DNA of 64,000 nucleotides from Scatophagus argus (lineage: Eukaryota; Chordata; Actinopteri; Scatophagidae), in NCBI RefSeq assembly GCF_020382885.2, contig NC_058502.1, positions 15,279,950 to 15,343,949 on the forward strand. Direction: 5' to 3'. Below, one piece after another: positions 24,896-37,365 of this stretch. How positions within the stretch are numbered: the first letter of the stretch is position 1; every line of letters begins with the position of its first letter. The notes beneath the pieces are model-generated. The model was not told the DNA's origin and ran no database searches. It saw only the letters and a program-made list of their open reading frames with translations. The position numbers were made by a program, and so were the translations under genes.

Positions 24896-26961
24896 TATTT
24901 TTTGCAATTAGTATTTACCTTTAATGTATTGTATCTTTGATTCTAAAGTGTGCTATGCTGCTGCTGTGCTATGAGACAGACAAGAGCATGAGGATCACTT
25001 CAAATACAAAAATAAAACTTTCAAGGATGGCTACAGGCCTCCCAGAAGTGATCATCATCAACATTGTTAGCTCTACAGTTCTGCCAGCCTTACGTGAAAG
25101 GTTTGTTATACCACACCTGCTAATATTTTAACGCCCAAAACACTACTGCAGGGAGATTTCATTGGTGTTGCATCAATCTGATTCAGTGACACAATGTGAA
25201 TGTGATGTGCTAAAATCAGTGTGCGACTGTGTGTAAGTGACGTAAGATAGGTCCAACTGTCAACGAAAAGTGTAGTTCCTCTGGTCTAATAATGGAACAT
25301 TTCTCTGTCCACACCCTAGGTCACTTTCTTGTTTTCATAGGCGTCTTTAAGACAACCTCTCCTCAAACCACTTAATAAAAGAGTATGTTAAGTGGAAGCA
25401 CTTGTTGCTTAAGTCTAGTCACAGATTGTCCACATCAGCTGACCTCAAACCATTGTAAAGAACGTCATGCTAACCTCATGTACTTAATAAACAGAAAGAC
25501 ACACAACACAATACATTTACTCTAATTACTCTCTATTTTCCAACAAAGAACAAAGCACCATGAGTCAAGTTTCAAAATTTAACAGTGGAAATTTTGTTTG
25601 AATATTTCATTTACAATATACACAACCAAGCGTGACTTCAAATGCACTGCTGCACCATGTGACTGACGGCTTGAATAACCGAGTTTTACTCAACCATGGT
25701 CCTTGGTCCTTCAACTGCTGCTCTATCTAGAAACATAATATTCAGCTGGTTTCTCAAATAAAATAACCTCTTGTTTATGAACACCCACCGATAAAACCGT
25801 CTTACCATTTGCAAACCAATAACCATGTAACTCTGTGTGTACTGGTTGCGCTGGTTTTTCATCTCATGTATGTGAACCAGAGTCAGTTATTTAGCAGTTT
25901 CACTCCCCTTTCTTGCAGTGTCAGCTGCATTCTGCCAGCTGCTGAAAGTTAAGCATAGGCAAAATTTGCTCACGAAGCTTTGTCTTCCTCTATTATTTAT
26001 TATACTGTGGTCATCAAGGAGAGAACTAGATTTTCACTTGAACAGCATTGCAACTGCTTTGCAATGTAAATAATTAATCGCACTTTAAGTGTTTTTGTTG
26101 TGTGATGAGATGAAACAGTTGTGTTATCGATCAGTGCATGAAAACTATTTAGGAACTGAGATGACATTGTGTTTGTATTGTGTGCATGAAAATAACTGAT
26201 TGCCAGGGCAGGGCACACTAACCTGGAAAAAGTCCTTTTAGATTTTTAGTGTTGGGTTAATGACAGAGTTACATTATCAAAGGGGGAAAATGCTTGTTCT
26301 TCATAATTTCCACAACAGCCTTTATTTTATCTCATTCAGAGACCTCATTCACAATTCTGAATAATGAAACTACTGAAGGCCTCACCTGGAGGATGTTTAG
26401 TAGGTAATTTTCTTTTGGATCCTTTATTTTGAAATTTCCATGTGCAATTGAGTTCCACCGCAAAGAAGAAGAATGTTGTACAGGCCAGTTTTGTTGTGGG
26501 TGACAGTGTCTGAGAGATGTGCTGTATGAGTCCACAGCCTCAGTGCAACTAAGGAAAAAAAGCTGCGCGTAATTTTTCTTGATGGGCACCGGTAATAAGT
26601 ACAATGTTCTGTTTCACTAAGGAAGCACAGACAGTTCAGTTACACCAGCAAGCGCTGCAGGTGCACTTTCACAGTGAGGCCCTTCAGAGGTCACAGTTTC
26701 TATTTGAGGAGGCCTTAATGCCTCATGCTTCGAGTCCTACTCTAAGGCTTCTGTCTGCATTTATCAGGACTTTTCAGATGAACAGTGTAAACCTGTAGGA
26801 CATGAGGCAGGTCCTTACAAAGCTGAGCTTGCATAAGTAAGAGTTTGGCTTGGTTCTTTCTGACTATGGTTTGGTTCACCTGACTATGACCATGTGGTAA
26901 AAGACTGTCCTTTTTTGTTATAGCTTTCCATAATGCATTCCAGGGTCTAGTTATATCTGTA

Positions 26962-26981
26962 TGTGTGTGTGTGTGTGTGTG
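26962..26981. repeat. (TG)n microsatellite
   Basis: Run of about ten TG units in the rrbp1-snx5 intergenic region. Confidence 0.95.
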
Positions 26982-28363
26982 CAAGTGAGGACTCTGACAT
27001 ACTAACAAAAAAGAAAAAAAAATAAAGCTTATTAATGGCAAATCACTGATAATATCTCCAAAAGTTTTACAAAATCTCACTCATTATCACATTTAGAGCC
27101 TGCAAATTATCCAAGCCTGCCTGAGGGGAGATAAGAAAATTCATGGAATCAGCAAAATAAGACTTTGATTTGTTCCTTTACACCAGCAACAACAAGTTTT
27201 AAGCAGTACAACAGTGCCTCTGAGATTAGAGCAAGAACTGAGGAAATTCTTTATCGCAGTAACACAGCAGCTACACAAAGGGAACATAAAAAGATTACAT
27301 TTAGAACTGATAATTTTTACTGCTTCACACTTATAAACTCTGATCAGTATCTGTGTATTTTCAGGCACTGAAGAGACATAGGCTCACTAAGATTACTATC
27401 GGAGTGCTATATTAATCATTCGTGTTCATGCTCCAAAAAAGAGACCCTTGGATCCACCACAGCATTAACAATAATAATTAATGCCATACTTTAACATACT
27501 GTTTGCTCTGACAGCAGTTGGCAAACTAACCTCTTTGTAGTGTATAATGTGTTACCATCTTATTGGCTGTAGCTTCATCCAATCAGTCCAGACCTAAAAG
27601 TCACCGTGACTGCACCATTGGTGATGTCAATATTGACACATCCTTGATGGACACATATTGTAGGTTCCGTCTGTGGACATAGTTAGAACTTTTCCACGTC
27701 TCTCTCAGATGTGTCCTTTCACTATGTGTAAAAAGTGAAGGATTATTACCAATGCGCACCATTACCATTATTTTCCAATAATCACTTTGTAGCTGGTGGC
27801 TTTCCTTCATAATGCAATGTGGAGTAATGCAAAAAACAGTTGCTTAAGAACATTTCCACATGCTAGTTTTCTGCAAGTGCTATCTGTGTTTATATACATG
27901 TCACAGATAAAGGAAAGCTGACCACAATGCAAAGGCTATCAGAAAGTGTTTGCTGAATAACCTGGTACAGTCCTGATTATTTGTGTAGGTCCTGTTGCTT
28001 AGTGTTGCTCAACAAGCAGGACATAAATTGTGTATTTTGTTAAAGGTGATTCCCATGAGCACTTGGAAATTTCCTTACAGCTTGCCTAATGCACCACACA
28101 GCCCCATGCAAGGATTCACTGTGGTCAATGGATTTAACACAAACATACTTACAGCTGGGTTTAAATTTAAGGGTTCACACAACAAAATTTGACAGGAGCA
28201 GGATACAGTTGACAGATGGATACCGCCACCTAGTGGTGTACTGGGTGGCCCTGATTCAGTGTATTTTGATTCAAGGGACTAAAGAACATGAAATGACAAA
28301 AAGCTAAAAAATAAGCTTCAAGACAAATGCAGAATGGCTCAGATCAAACTTGGGAAAGTAGGA

Positions 28364-28369
28364 TTTATT
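28364..28369 (-). promoter_or_regulatory. Likely polyadenylation signal of snx5
   Basis: TTTATT on the plus strand (AATAAA on the gene strand) about 1.3 kb beyond the snx5 stop; it would give a long but plausible 3' UTR. Closer variant signals may also be used. Confidence 0.4.
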
Positions 28370-29678
28370 CAACGCCGTTATTACAAATTTATAAAATGCT
28401 TTTGTTCAGTAAGAAAAGCATCTGCACAGTTGGAATCCATTAGAAATACATTCAACTTCTTAAAAAACTATAATGCATTTTGACACTCCACTGAACCTGG
28501 TCATGATTGTAAAGTCTTTTTCATCTTCTTAGTGCATTTTTTTTAAATAACTGTTTAAAATAAACAAAATGTTTACAAGATCTGGAAAATAAATGAGGCC
28601 CCATCACATAACAAAGGAGGGTGTAGGGCAAAATAAAGAAAAACAACAATAATCATATAATGAGAAGGAACGTTTGAATGAGCAGTATGAGTTGGCTGAA
28701 ATGAAGAAGCTGCAGACGACATAATACATGCAGCTGATGAGCATTGTGAGCGCAAATAAAATAAAAAATCAGACTCATTAACATTATCAATGTTGATTCT
28801 GGTAGATAAAAACACCAGATTGTCCTCACCATTTCGGTTGAGGAAATATTACTGAAATCTTTCACGATTGATCCATATTTGCAAAACTAATGCACATCTT
28901 TAAGTGTGGAATCTGAGCTCACTTCTAACAAACAAGAGTGTGAGGACAAATCAAACCGTCCCCTTCTGAGGTCAAGTGCAGCTGTTTTACAACACTAGAA
29001 GATCATCTGTCAGCCATGAGTTTGTTTATGAGAGGGTTTGGTTCAGTTGTACCCTAATGTCAGAGTTCGAGAATGCAGAGCATGAGGATGTTTCTTCCAG
29101 GTACTAGTTCTGCTTCTGTAAAACTGTTCCATGAGCAAACAAAAAAGTCCAACAGATTAAGCACGTAAAGGAAAAAAAACGTAGGTTATGGCAATGCGTA
29201 AAACATTCTTTTTTCAAAAAGGTAATTAAAAGTGTACATGAGGAAGGAGGATAGAGTTAGAACTTACGGAAGCAGAAATAAGATCAAAAAGGCAATTTTT
29301 TGTATGTGTATAATGTAAAATTAAGAAAAAAGAAAGGAGGAAAAAAAAGAAAATCAACTTGATTGGTGCTGCAAAGGAATGGAAGACCTTAATGTTGGCA
29401 ACCTCATTGTGTGGAGACATTCACACTGAGTTAGACCTCCACAGATAATGGAAAAGGATGGACCACGGGCCAGAGGACATGGAATCTGTAAACATCAAGA
29501 CATTGTGCTTACGAGACACTTGGTCTTGTGCAGGGTATTAAAGTTGCATCAGACCCAGGAATGGGAGCAGAAAAAGGGTTTAGGTTCATGTCCATGCAAG
29601 GCCCCCCGGGGCCGCCAGGTTTCCATTTGCTATGACTGGCCACTTGGTGAGGGTAGGACAGGAATACCCGAAAGCATG

Positions 29679-32600
29679 TCAGTTGCTCTTGAGCAGATCA
29701 ATGCATCCTTGCAATAGAGTTGCATTGTTCTATGAAGACAGGAGAAACCAGTATTAATATTCCTGATTCCAAGTCAGCAAATACTAAAGCGTTTAACTGG
29801 AGGCTGCATCCCACTTATAATCCGTTTATTTTTCTATGGGTTTATACATGTAAACAACATATCTTACTTATGGAAACCTGAATAAATCATTAAACTGATT
29901 ATTAGTAAACCCAATGGAGCCTATCCCAGCTGACATACGGCCGAAAGGCGGGGTTTACCCTGGACTGATCGCCAGCCAATCGCAAAAACAGACAACCACA
30001 CACGCACACACTCACACCTAGGGGCAATGTAGAGCAGCTAACTGACCTCACTGTATTGTGCTGCTCACCTTGGCATGTTTTATCTCAAGCTCAGCCATCT
30101 CTATGAGGTTCTTCCTGAAGGCCACGACACGCCTGCCCTTGAAACTGGTGAGCTCTGAGGATAACATAGTCCAGTTAAAAAAAGAGCTTGTACAGTGCAT
30201 AACATTTTATACACAAAGAAACAAGTACAGATTGTGCCTGCATCTCTTATGCACAGATGCACAAACCTCTCTTTCCAGACTCTGAGAGCTTGTCAAATTT
30301 CTGCAGACACTGCTGCTGATGCTCCTCTGCCTGTGCAATGTCCTTGCTCTTCAGTCGAGCCTTATCCAAAGCCTTGTTAGAATTCTCGTAGTCAGCTAAC
30401 GCCCGGGCTCGCCTGTACAGAAGGTCCTGATGTTTTCCAGACCGTTAAATATGAGAAGTAAATGAATGAATAAGCAACATAAAGTGCACTTGGTATACTC
30501 AAGAGATGACTTGACTTAATTTGACAAATATTTAGCAATCTATTTAGCCTCCAATAAGTCAAAGGCTCTGCAAAAGACTGATTTTGACAGCATAAAATGA
30601 TAGTTAGAAAAACACATGCATGTTTGTTTTGTACACAACAGGGTTTCTTCTCCACAAATGCAATCGTTTAAATTTGAATAAATACTGAAATGGTCGTCAT
30701 ATCGTACACAACAAATATGAACAACTCTAACATCACAGTAAGTAGAAAACATCTATCTTGCTTGGAGTAATGAATATAATTTTCTTTTCATCTTTTCAAA
30801 AAAAAAAAAAAAAAAAATTCAGATTTATTTATAAGAGTCAATGAGGTTTAATCCTTAGCCCTGGTCTGTGGTAAACAGCAGTGCATTTGTTATTTCAATG
30901 AATATTGTTCTGTCTGGTTGGAATGGGTTGCTTCAAGTATTTGACATACAGCAACCTTTGTGAACTTAGGCCACATGGTTGTGAATCTGCATCTTGTATG
31001 AAGGCTTAAGATAAATATGTCTCACCTTGGCAGCCTGGATGTCTCTCATATAGTATCTCAGCAGCTCAGTGAGTTTAAGATCCTGGTCCGATGCAACTCT
31101 CCCCTCCACTTTCTGCAGGGACACAAATTAAGCTGTCTAGTAGCTACCATGAGGTTATTTACAAAACCAGGTCAAATATTTACAAAGGTGTCTCAGCTTG
31201 TTTGTAATTGAAGTTTTACTTACTCTAAGTTTCTCAAACAGGTCTGATAACTTCTCCAAGTGCCTGAGAAAAAAAAATAAATAAAAACAAAACAAAACTG
31301 TAAAATGCAGTTAATAACATTAGCCGCAATTGGGCCAAAAGCGCATCATGGCTAATAATTTTCAACACCAATTATGTCTTTGCACTAGGGCTGGGCAAGT
31401 TAACAGAACGTTATTATTTTATTTTATTTTTATTTTTATTTTTTTAGTGAGCAACGGACTTTAAAGATAATTATCATAATTAAAAAAACTGCGTTAGCGC
31501 GCGATAAAATAAATGTCGGTGTTAATTAATTAATGTGTCAACGTGACAATACTTGCCCAGCCCTACTTTGCATAAAGATCTTTAATATATATATTAAACT
31601 CACTTCTTATTTGCTGTACTGTCATCAGCAGAGAGACTGTTCAGAGTGGCAGAGACAAGAATGTAATCATCCGCAATATCTAGAGAAATCAGAAATCAAT
31701 AGTAAGCAGATCACAAACAATAACTCATTTATACCACTTCATTCAAAGCCCAGTTTAATACAGTAATGTAAAACCCCTCTGGTACTTTTGTGTGCACGAG
31801 TCATTTTCTCTGCTTTGGCAGTGGAATCTTTTATCTTGCTGTAGTAGTCGAGCAGGAACGTCTTCTCTTGCTCGAAAAAGTCATCGACTTCCTAGATAGG
31901 AAACACACACACAACACAAAAGGTAAATGGATAAATGATTATGCATCTGCAATGCTATCATGCCTACGCTGTGAGCAAACCATGGACAAGCCCCACCTTT
32001 ATTCCTGAGATAAGGACCTCATCAGCTGACTTCACCATGTTCTTAAAGAATCCTCCAAACATTTCCTTGGCATTCTTTCTTCTCACACTGAGCTAAAATG
32101 ACAGAATTTTGAAGGAAACAGATTAGATCTATGAGCAGAAGAGGATGTATTTTGTTAAAGTTTATAATATGAAGATTTGGGAACTAATGTGAACTAATGA
32201 ATGAACTAATATTGTTTGTGACTGTGCCAAAAGTTAATTGTTTCGATATCATTATGTGTCACAATGTCAACCTCAAATACATGTATCCTCCTCTTTTATC
32301 AGACTAGTACCTGAGCATAGAAAGTGCTTAATGACTCTTGGATTTGCTAACAAACAGTCCAGCCATTGACTGACCAAGACACTACACAGATAAGCATAAC
32401 TGCTGAACACAGCAGGATGTAAGCCATCTGTCACAGTTCTCCAGTAAACTCTACTTCCCCTCTTTCCAACTGACAACTCAGGAAAGGAAGTCAGCACTAT
32501 GAGGAACTCACATCCTGGTCATACTCTAAGAAAATCTGGAAGTTTCTGTCTTTGCTTAAAATGGGGTGAGAAGACAATCTCTGTAGGAAGATTTCGTGCA

Positions 32601-34725
32601 CTTGGACGGTTTTCTTGAACACAGCCAGGTATTCACTGAAAAGAAAAGAGCATACATTACACAGATAACAGACACAGCAAGAACATGCTTTTGTAAAATA
32701 ATATATGATGTGGCTTATGCAAAGGATCCAACATGACACAACATAAAAAGGACAGAAAACATGGTGTTTCGTTTGAGTGTCACACTCACGCCTCCAATTC
32801 CTGCTTCATTTTAGTGTACTCGTCCTTGGTCATAGTGGATTCACCTTCTCCCAGTTTGTGCATCTTCTCTCTTGGGCTCTCAAAGTCGGGCTTTGGGGGT
32901 GCTGGTGGAATCTGTGAGCAACAAAGCAGGAAAAAAATTACTTTTAAAATTTCTTATGGGTTAAATAGTCTTAATGTGTAATATACAATTAAACTTAGTA
33001 AAAACATTTTATGAACTGATAAGTGATCAATTCTTATTTTAAAATGAGTGTGCGGGTGCCAAAGACCTGATATTACAGCCTCTTTGTAATCTGCCAGTTA
33101 TGTCTGCAAGAAGTCCAACTCACTATTAGTCCAGCATAGTCCTCTGTCTCAACCAGAGTGTCATGTAGCCAGATAAAGTCTTCATGCTGCCTGGGAACAG
33201 AGAACTCTGGCTTCTGGAAAGAGCTAAGTGTGGTCTGGAAACAAATTTAATTTTGTCAACATATCAGCAAATACCTTTACAGAATATTTTTAAGGTTAGG
33301 AGTAAGTTTATGCATTGGAATGTGTCAATTTTCAGGTACATAAAAACATTTCTTTTTACCTTTGTATGGACAGTAAACTTGACTTTGTCCCTTTCACAGA
33401 GTGCATCGGGGATGTCAATGAGAAGAGAGGAATCATTGTTTAGATCCACAGACACAGAGCGCATCTAAGGAAAAAGAATACGCCACAGTTTCTTTTTAAA
33501 AAAAGAAAAAGAAATAGCCAGCTGATCTTATTGTTTGTGGTCATTTGGTTTATCTGCAATGTTGCCTCTCTGGTGTTTCTGTTGGCCGTGACTTCATGTT
33601 GAAACTCTAATCAAGCACAGCTCATAGCTGTTTCGTTTAGAATACTGGTTCAGTACTATCAATGATTGTAATTCACCCACAATTCACAGATATGTAAGTA
33701 TGAGCAGATTCTGTAAAACCTTAACTTGTGGCAGAAGTGCAAATCCTACATGTCTGGAGTCTTCTCTTACAAAAAGTTCAGATCCAGCTACAATGCTGAG
33801 AGCCAGGAGCTATTGCTGTCTGATTTAAAAACTCATAATTCAAGCAATCCTGACAGGCTACAACTGGATTGTTGGTTAAATACACAAAGAAGAAACAGAA
33901 TTCAGGACTGTACAAAACTGTAATGGATCCAACAACAGGCACAGATTTCAGTCCTGCTTTGGCATAAGAGCTACTTCCGCACAACTGAGACAAAAAAGAA
34001 TAAACGAAATCCTGACTATTTAATTTTGCTGACAAAAAAAATGCCGAACGCCCAATTAATTAGGTACACCTTCACTAAAGGAAATAATCTTCAGTTTTTA
34101 TCGAAACAATTTCATGGTCATTTCTGAGACTGGAATTCACATTCACATTTCTCTCCTCTCACGCAATGTAAATCATCCACACCACAAACGACATCCCCCA
34201 AAAATGACCCTAAAGCTGAATAAAGACCTCTCAAAAACGAAACCTGCAACATTAAATGATCCAGACGCCTGTCAGAATGCTAACAATTATAGCTAACCAC
34301 AATCCCAATGAGGTGTCACAGCCCAGTGTGCTGCACAGCTCTGCAAAACATAAGTTAGTTTGACAGAATAAAAACGAAGACATTTTAATACCATACAGGC
34401 AGCGGAAGATCACTTTTCTGTAGTGAACACTGGGCAGTTAGCGTTAACCTTTGCATGCTTTAATACGTTCCATAAGTTAGGTAACATTAGCAAACAACTC
34501 CTTTGCTGCATACATGCAGCTTGACACTACCCACTTCTTGGTAAATTTATCGAAGAAATGGTGGCTAGCTTTAGCCAGAGGCTAGCGTTTTGTAGACAGA
34601 AAACAACACAAGTTAGCGGCAACAGTTAACATAATGCCACCGAAGTCGACTTTTGGTGCAGTTTACACGTCAAAGCCCATTTAACTCACTTTCTCCTTAC
34701 TGCTGTCGTCTAAAGTGGATGTCAT
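29679..34725 (-). CDS. snx5: Sorting nexin-5 (PX-BAR protein of endosome sorting)
   Basis: Endosomal PX-BAR protein that pairs with SNX1/SNX2 for cargo retrieval to the Golgi. Thirteen coding exons in transcript order: 34690-34725, 33360-33464, 33124-33234, 32790-32911, 32512-32635, 31997-32092, 31786-31891, 31604-31679, 31224-31263, 31026-31112, 30267-30426, 30069-30154, 29679-29729, all in phase; 399 aa against 404 in human. SNX5 rather than SNX6 is shown by [62 protein letters not shown] (residues about 13-200, PX domain) and by [20 protein letters not shown] and [16 protein letters not shown] in the BAR domain. The last exon encodes [12 protein letters not shown]. It is head to head with mgme1, as in human 20p11. 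The intron at 31264-31603 carries a MITE. Confidence 0.97.
29905..30052 (-). repeat. 3' part of a teleost tRNA-SINE-like repeat, reverse orientation
   Basis: Read on the minus strand it gives ctacattgcccctaggtgtg, then gcgattggctggcgatcag, then gtcagctgggataggctcc. The first phrase is shared with the end of the element at 42913-43127, so this is the distal part of the same or a related family, without the Pol III boxes. It lies in the last snx5 intron. Confidence 0.6.
31385..31565. mobile_element. Non-autonomous DNA transposon (MITE, probably hAT-like)
   Basis: Perfect 15-bp terminal inverted repeats, tagggctgggcaagt at 31386-31400 and its reverse complement at 31551-31565, are flanked by a 7-bp direct repeat ctttgca (31378-31384 and 31566-31572). 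The 180-bp interior is AT-rich and non-coding. The gggctgggc end is typical of widespread fish MITEs. The target duplication of 7 (possibly 8 with decay) suggests hAT; the superfamily is inference. Confidence 0.85.
32337..32431 (-). other. Two-hairpin structure in an snx5 intron
   Basis: On the snx5 strand, acagat...tgctg/cagca...atctgt forms one hairpin with an internal pocket and cttgg...cagtc/gactg...ccaag a second. This recalls an H/ACA snoRNA, but no clear H box or terminal ACA is present, so no RNA gene is called. Confidence 0.15.
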
Positions 34726-35383
34726 GATGGGGTTGAAATCGCCGAAACGGCAAGAACAGGCCAACAACCTAAATAACAAAACTATATGTGCAGGAAGCTA
34801 TCCCACCGTTGACTGGTTGGCTGCCTGACGAGCTGTCAAATCGTTTTTTTCGCCCCCATTCTGAAAGAATAAATCCCGCCTTAAAGTCAATTTCACTGGA
34901 CAGTGTCGAACTTATGAACGCTACGATTGGCTTTTTAACTAATCAATCATGCTACGTTTCAGTATCTGTGGTTAGCTACAGTTATGGGCTTTATGATATC
35001 TTCTTTTTAAACAACGTTACATGTTATCATTTGCAAATAAACACATGTGGCATAATGAAACGACAAAGTCAATGAAAGTAACTGAAATGAGTACGAGTCA
35101 GTAACCCCACGGACACATTTTAATGATACACTGCACATTCTGGGTAACGTAGTTTCTGCCTTTAGAAACGCCATAACCGGAAGTTTGTGCAATCGCGGAG
35201 GCGCGTCATTTAGATACATTGTTTGGACGAAGTACTCTGGGATAAGTTGGGGCAAGTACCGTCACCAAAATGAAGGCAAAAATCTCACATGTATTGTGAA
35301 AACATTAAAATCTCCGTACGTGTGTGTAGTTAGACATTTAATACTTTCGACCCGACCAAACTTGTAGTGTGAAAGTCGCCGCA
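34726..35383. promoter_or_regulatory. Bidirectional promoter region of snx5 and mgme1
   Basis: The two start codons lie 658 bp apart in divergent orientation. An inverted CCAAT motif (gattggct) occurs near 34925. No TATA box is evident for either gene. The head-to-head pair is conserved in human. Confidence 0.55.
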
Positions 35384-37160
35384 ATGATTTCTCTTAAGCG
35401 CGTGGTGTCATTTGGAGACATCATTGTCCCTACATGCACCTCCCTCTCTGTGAGCAACTTCTCTGCTAGCTATTGCCTAAGATCCAAAAAGAGAGACAGC
35501 CCATACAGCTCAGTGGACGGTGGACGCTACTCTTCTCTTGTGAAGTCTATCATGTCAACAAGGGTCGGTTCCCAACGTCCGGAGACCCTCGAAGCGGAGG
35601 ACGAACTCATTTATGGACCTGTTGTCAAAGCTCGAACGCCCTCCTCAGGACCAAGGACGAGGGTGCCTAAAACCCTCCAGCCCTTCTTACGCTGCCAAGA
35701 GACTTTAGAAGTAGAAGACCCAGTGGTGGGACCTCCAGTCCGAATTGCTTTGAACCGGGGCCAAGGCAGGCATTCAGTTCCGAGTGTGACCCGCATTCTT
35801 CAGCAGACGCTTTCCCAAGAACAGATCTTCCATCTGGAAAGATGGAGAAGGAAGATGGTCGCAGAACTCGGAGAAGAAGGCTTCAAAGAATACAGTCAGA
35901 GTAAGTTTTGTAATTGTAAGCTGTTGTTGAATTATGCGTGGTGTAATAGCTGTAATTTAGGTATTGTGGGACTCCCAGCAGCAGAACAGTGACCAGAGTT
36001 TGTTGCATTCAATCAGATTTATTCAGGCAAGGGAGACTTTTCCATTCAGCTGTCGAGGACTTTCTGACGACAGATGCAACAGTGAAGGACAAAAATCCTT
36101 CAGAGACATCGACGTATCCACCTGAGGTACTGGGATACATGGAGAGCATCTCTCATGTACTGGAGGATGTCAGAGAAGTGAGAGCTATTGAAAGCACCGT
36201 GCAGCATGACACACTGAGCTACCTGGGAGTTGTGGATTGTGTTGCTTGCTATAGGTAAATATTTTGATTAACAGGCAAATGTTTGTCGGCGCCCTGACAA
36301 CACTGTAGTCACAGACGATTTTTTTCTGCAGGGGTGTACTATGTGTTATTGACTGGAAGACCTCAGAGAAGCCCAAACCATACCTGAGCAACACATATGA
36401 CAACCCTATTCAGGTTGCAGCCTATGCTGGAGCTTTGAATAGTGATGACAACTATAAATACCAGGTGAGATACCTGGGGATGATCATCCTCTAGATTTCA
36501 CTCATACTGTTTAGCTGTCTCTCAGCCTGAAGTCAGATTCCTTACTGGAAAGATAATAGAATCCTTAAAAATATGTTTCATTTGATGTTTGCTGTATTTT
36601 CCTGTTTACCTCGCAGCCCACTGATCTCTTGTTTTTGCAGGTTGAAAATGGACTCATTGTGGTAGCCTACAAGGATGGCTCACCTGCCCATGTTCATCGT
36701 TTGAGCTCAGAGCTGATGTTGGAGTACTGGAAGACTTGGCTGGTTCGCCTTGAAGAGTTCACGGAGAAGAGGTAAAGTTGTTTTTTCCAGTTCCTTTCAA
36801 AAGTAATTTCACATCTACTTGCTTGTTTTAAATAAATCATGGATTTTATTCAGAAATAAATGCATTCATGCTGTTTGATTATGTTGTTATGAGCCTATAG
36901 TATTTGCCTCCGTAAACTATTGAAACTGAAATGGCTAGCTGATAAACTATTTGGTCATTTCAAATGCAATTGATTAATGACGTAGTGGTCTTAAGACATC
37001 ATTTTGGGCTGTAGTTACTTGTGACCTCTCATTATAATTGACCTTTGAGAAACCAAATTATTAAGCAGTCCCATTATTTTCTTAACATAGGGTAATATCT
37101 ATGAACATCAGTTATATTAGGACTTTTTCTTTCTGTTTCAGAGCCAGTCATGCATCATAA
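35384..37160 (+). CDS. mgme1: Mitochondrial genome maintenance exonuclease 1
   Basis: Single-strand DNA exonuclease that trims mitochondrial DNA ends. Five exons: 35384-35900, 36017-36254, 36332-36464, 36641-36771, 37142-37160 (TAA); 345 aa, close to human 344. The first in-frame ATG at 35384 gives [13 protein letters not shown], a plausible mitochondrial leader. Catalytic PD-(D/E)XK motifs are visible: GVVDCVA (about residue 247) and [15 protein letters not shown] (about 256-270), then the conserved [11 protein letters not shown] and [14 protein letters not shown]. The adjacent divergent snx5 supports orthology with the human pair. The 3' end converges on glyat-like gene 1, with only 205 bp between stop codons. 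Confidence 0.97.
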
Positions 37161-37365
37161 AAGAGATGAGCTTGGTGACCTGTAAGGGCATGTCCGTGAA
37201 GCAGGTTATTTCAGTTCAAATCAACTGGCCCTGAACTGAACCTGCGGTAGCCTAATATTTTTCATTTTATTTCCTCATATCTTCACTATTCATTCATGGA
37301 GCTTAATAGTTCATTAGAATGTATTACAATGACAAAATATATTGCCCCACCCTTCTTCAAACTAT

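Larger units (their letters stand above)
24251..28360. other. Intergenic stretch between rrbp1 and snx5, no gene seen
   Basis: In human BANF2 lies between RRBP1 and SNX5; I find no BANF2-like exon here. The region is AT-rich with short chance reading frames, a 15-bp perfect hairpin at 24857-24895 and a (TG)n tract at 26962-26981. Enhancers cannot be judged from sequence alone. Confidence 0.55.

Noticed and set aside
24251-28360. Expected BANF2 orthologue between rrbp1 and snx5
   Set aside because: No reading frame resembling the small BAF protein was found on either strand.
35369-35383. Five-codon upstream extension of mgme1 beginning with GTG
   Set aside because: Nuclear genes start at ATG; the ATG at 35384 gives a length matching human MGME1.
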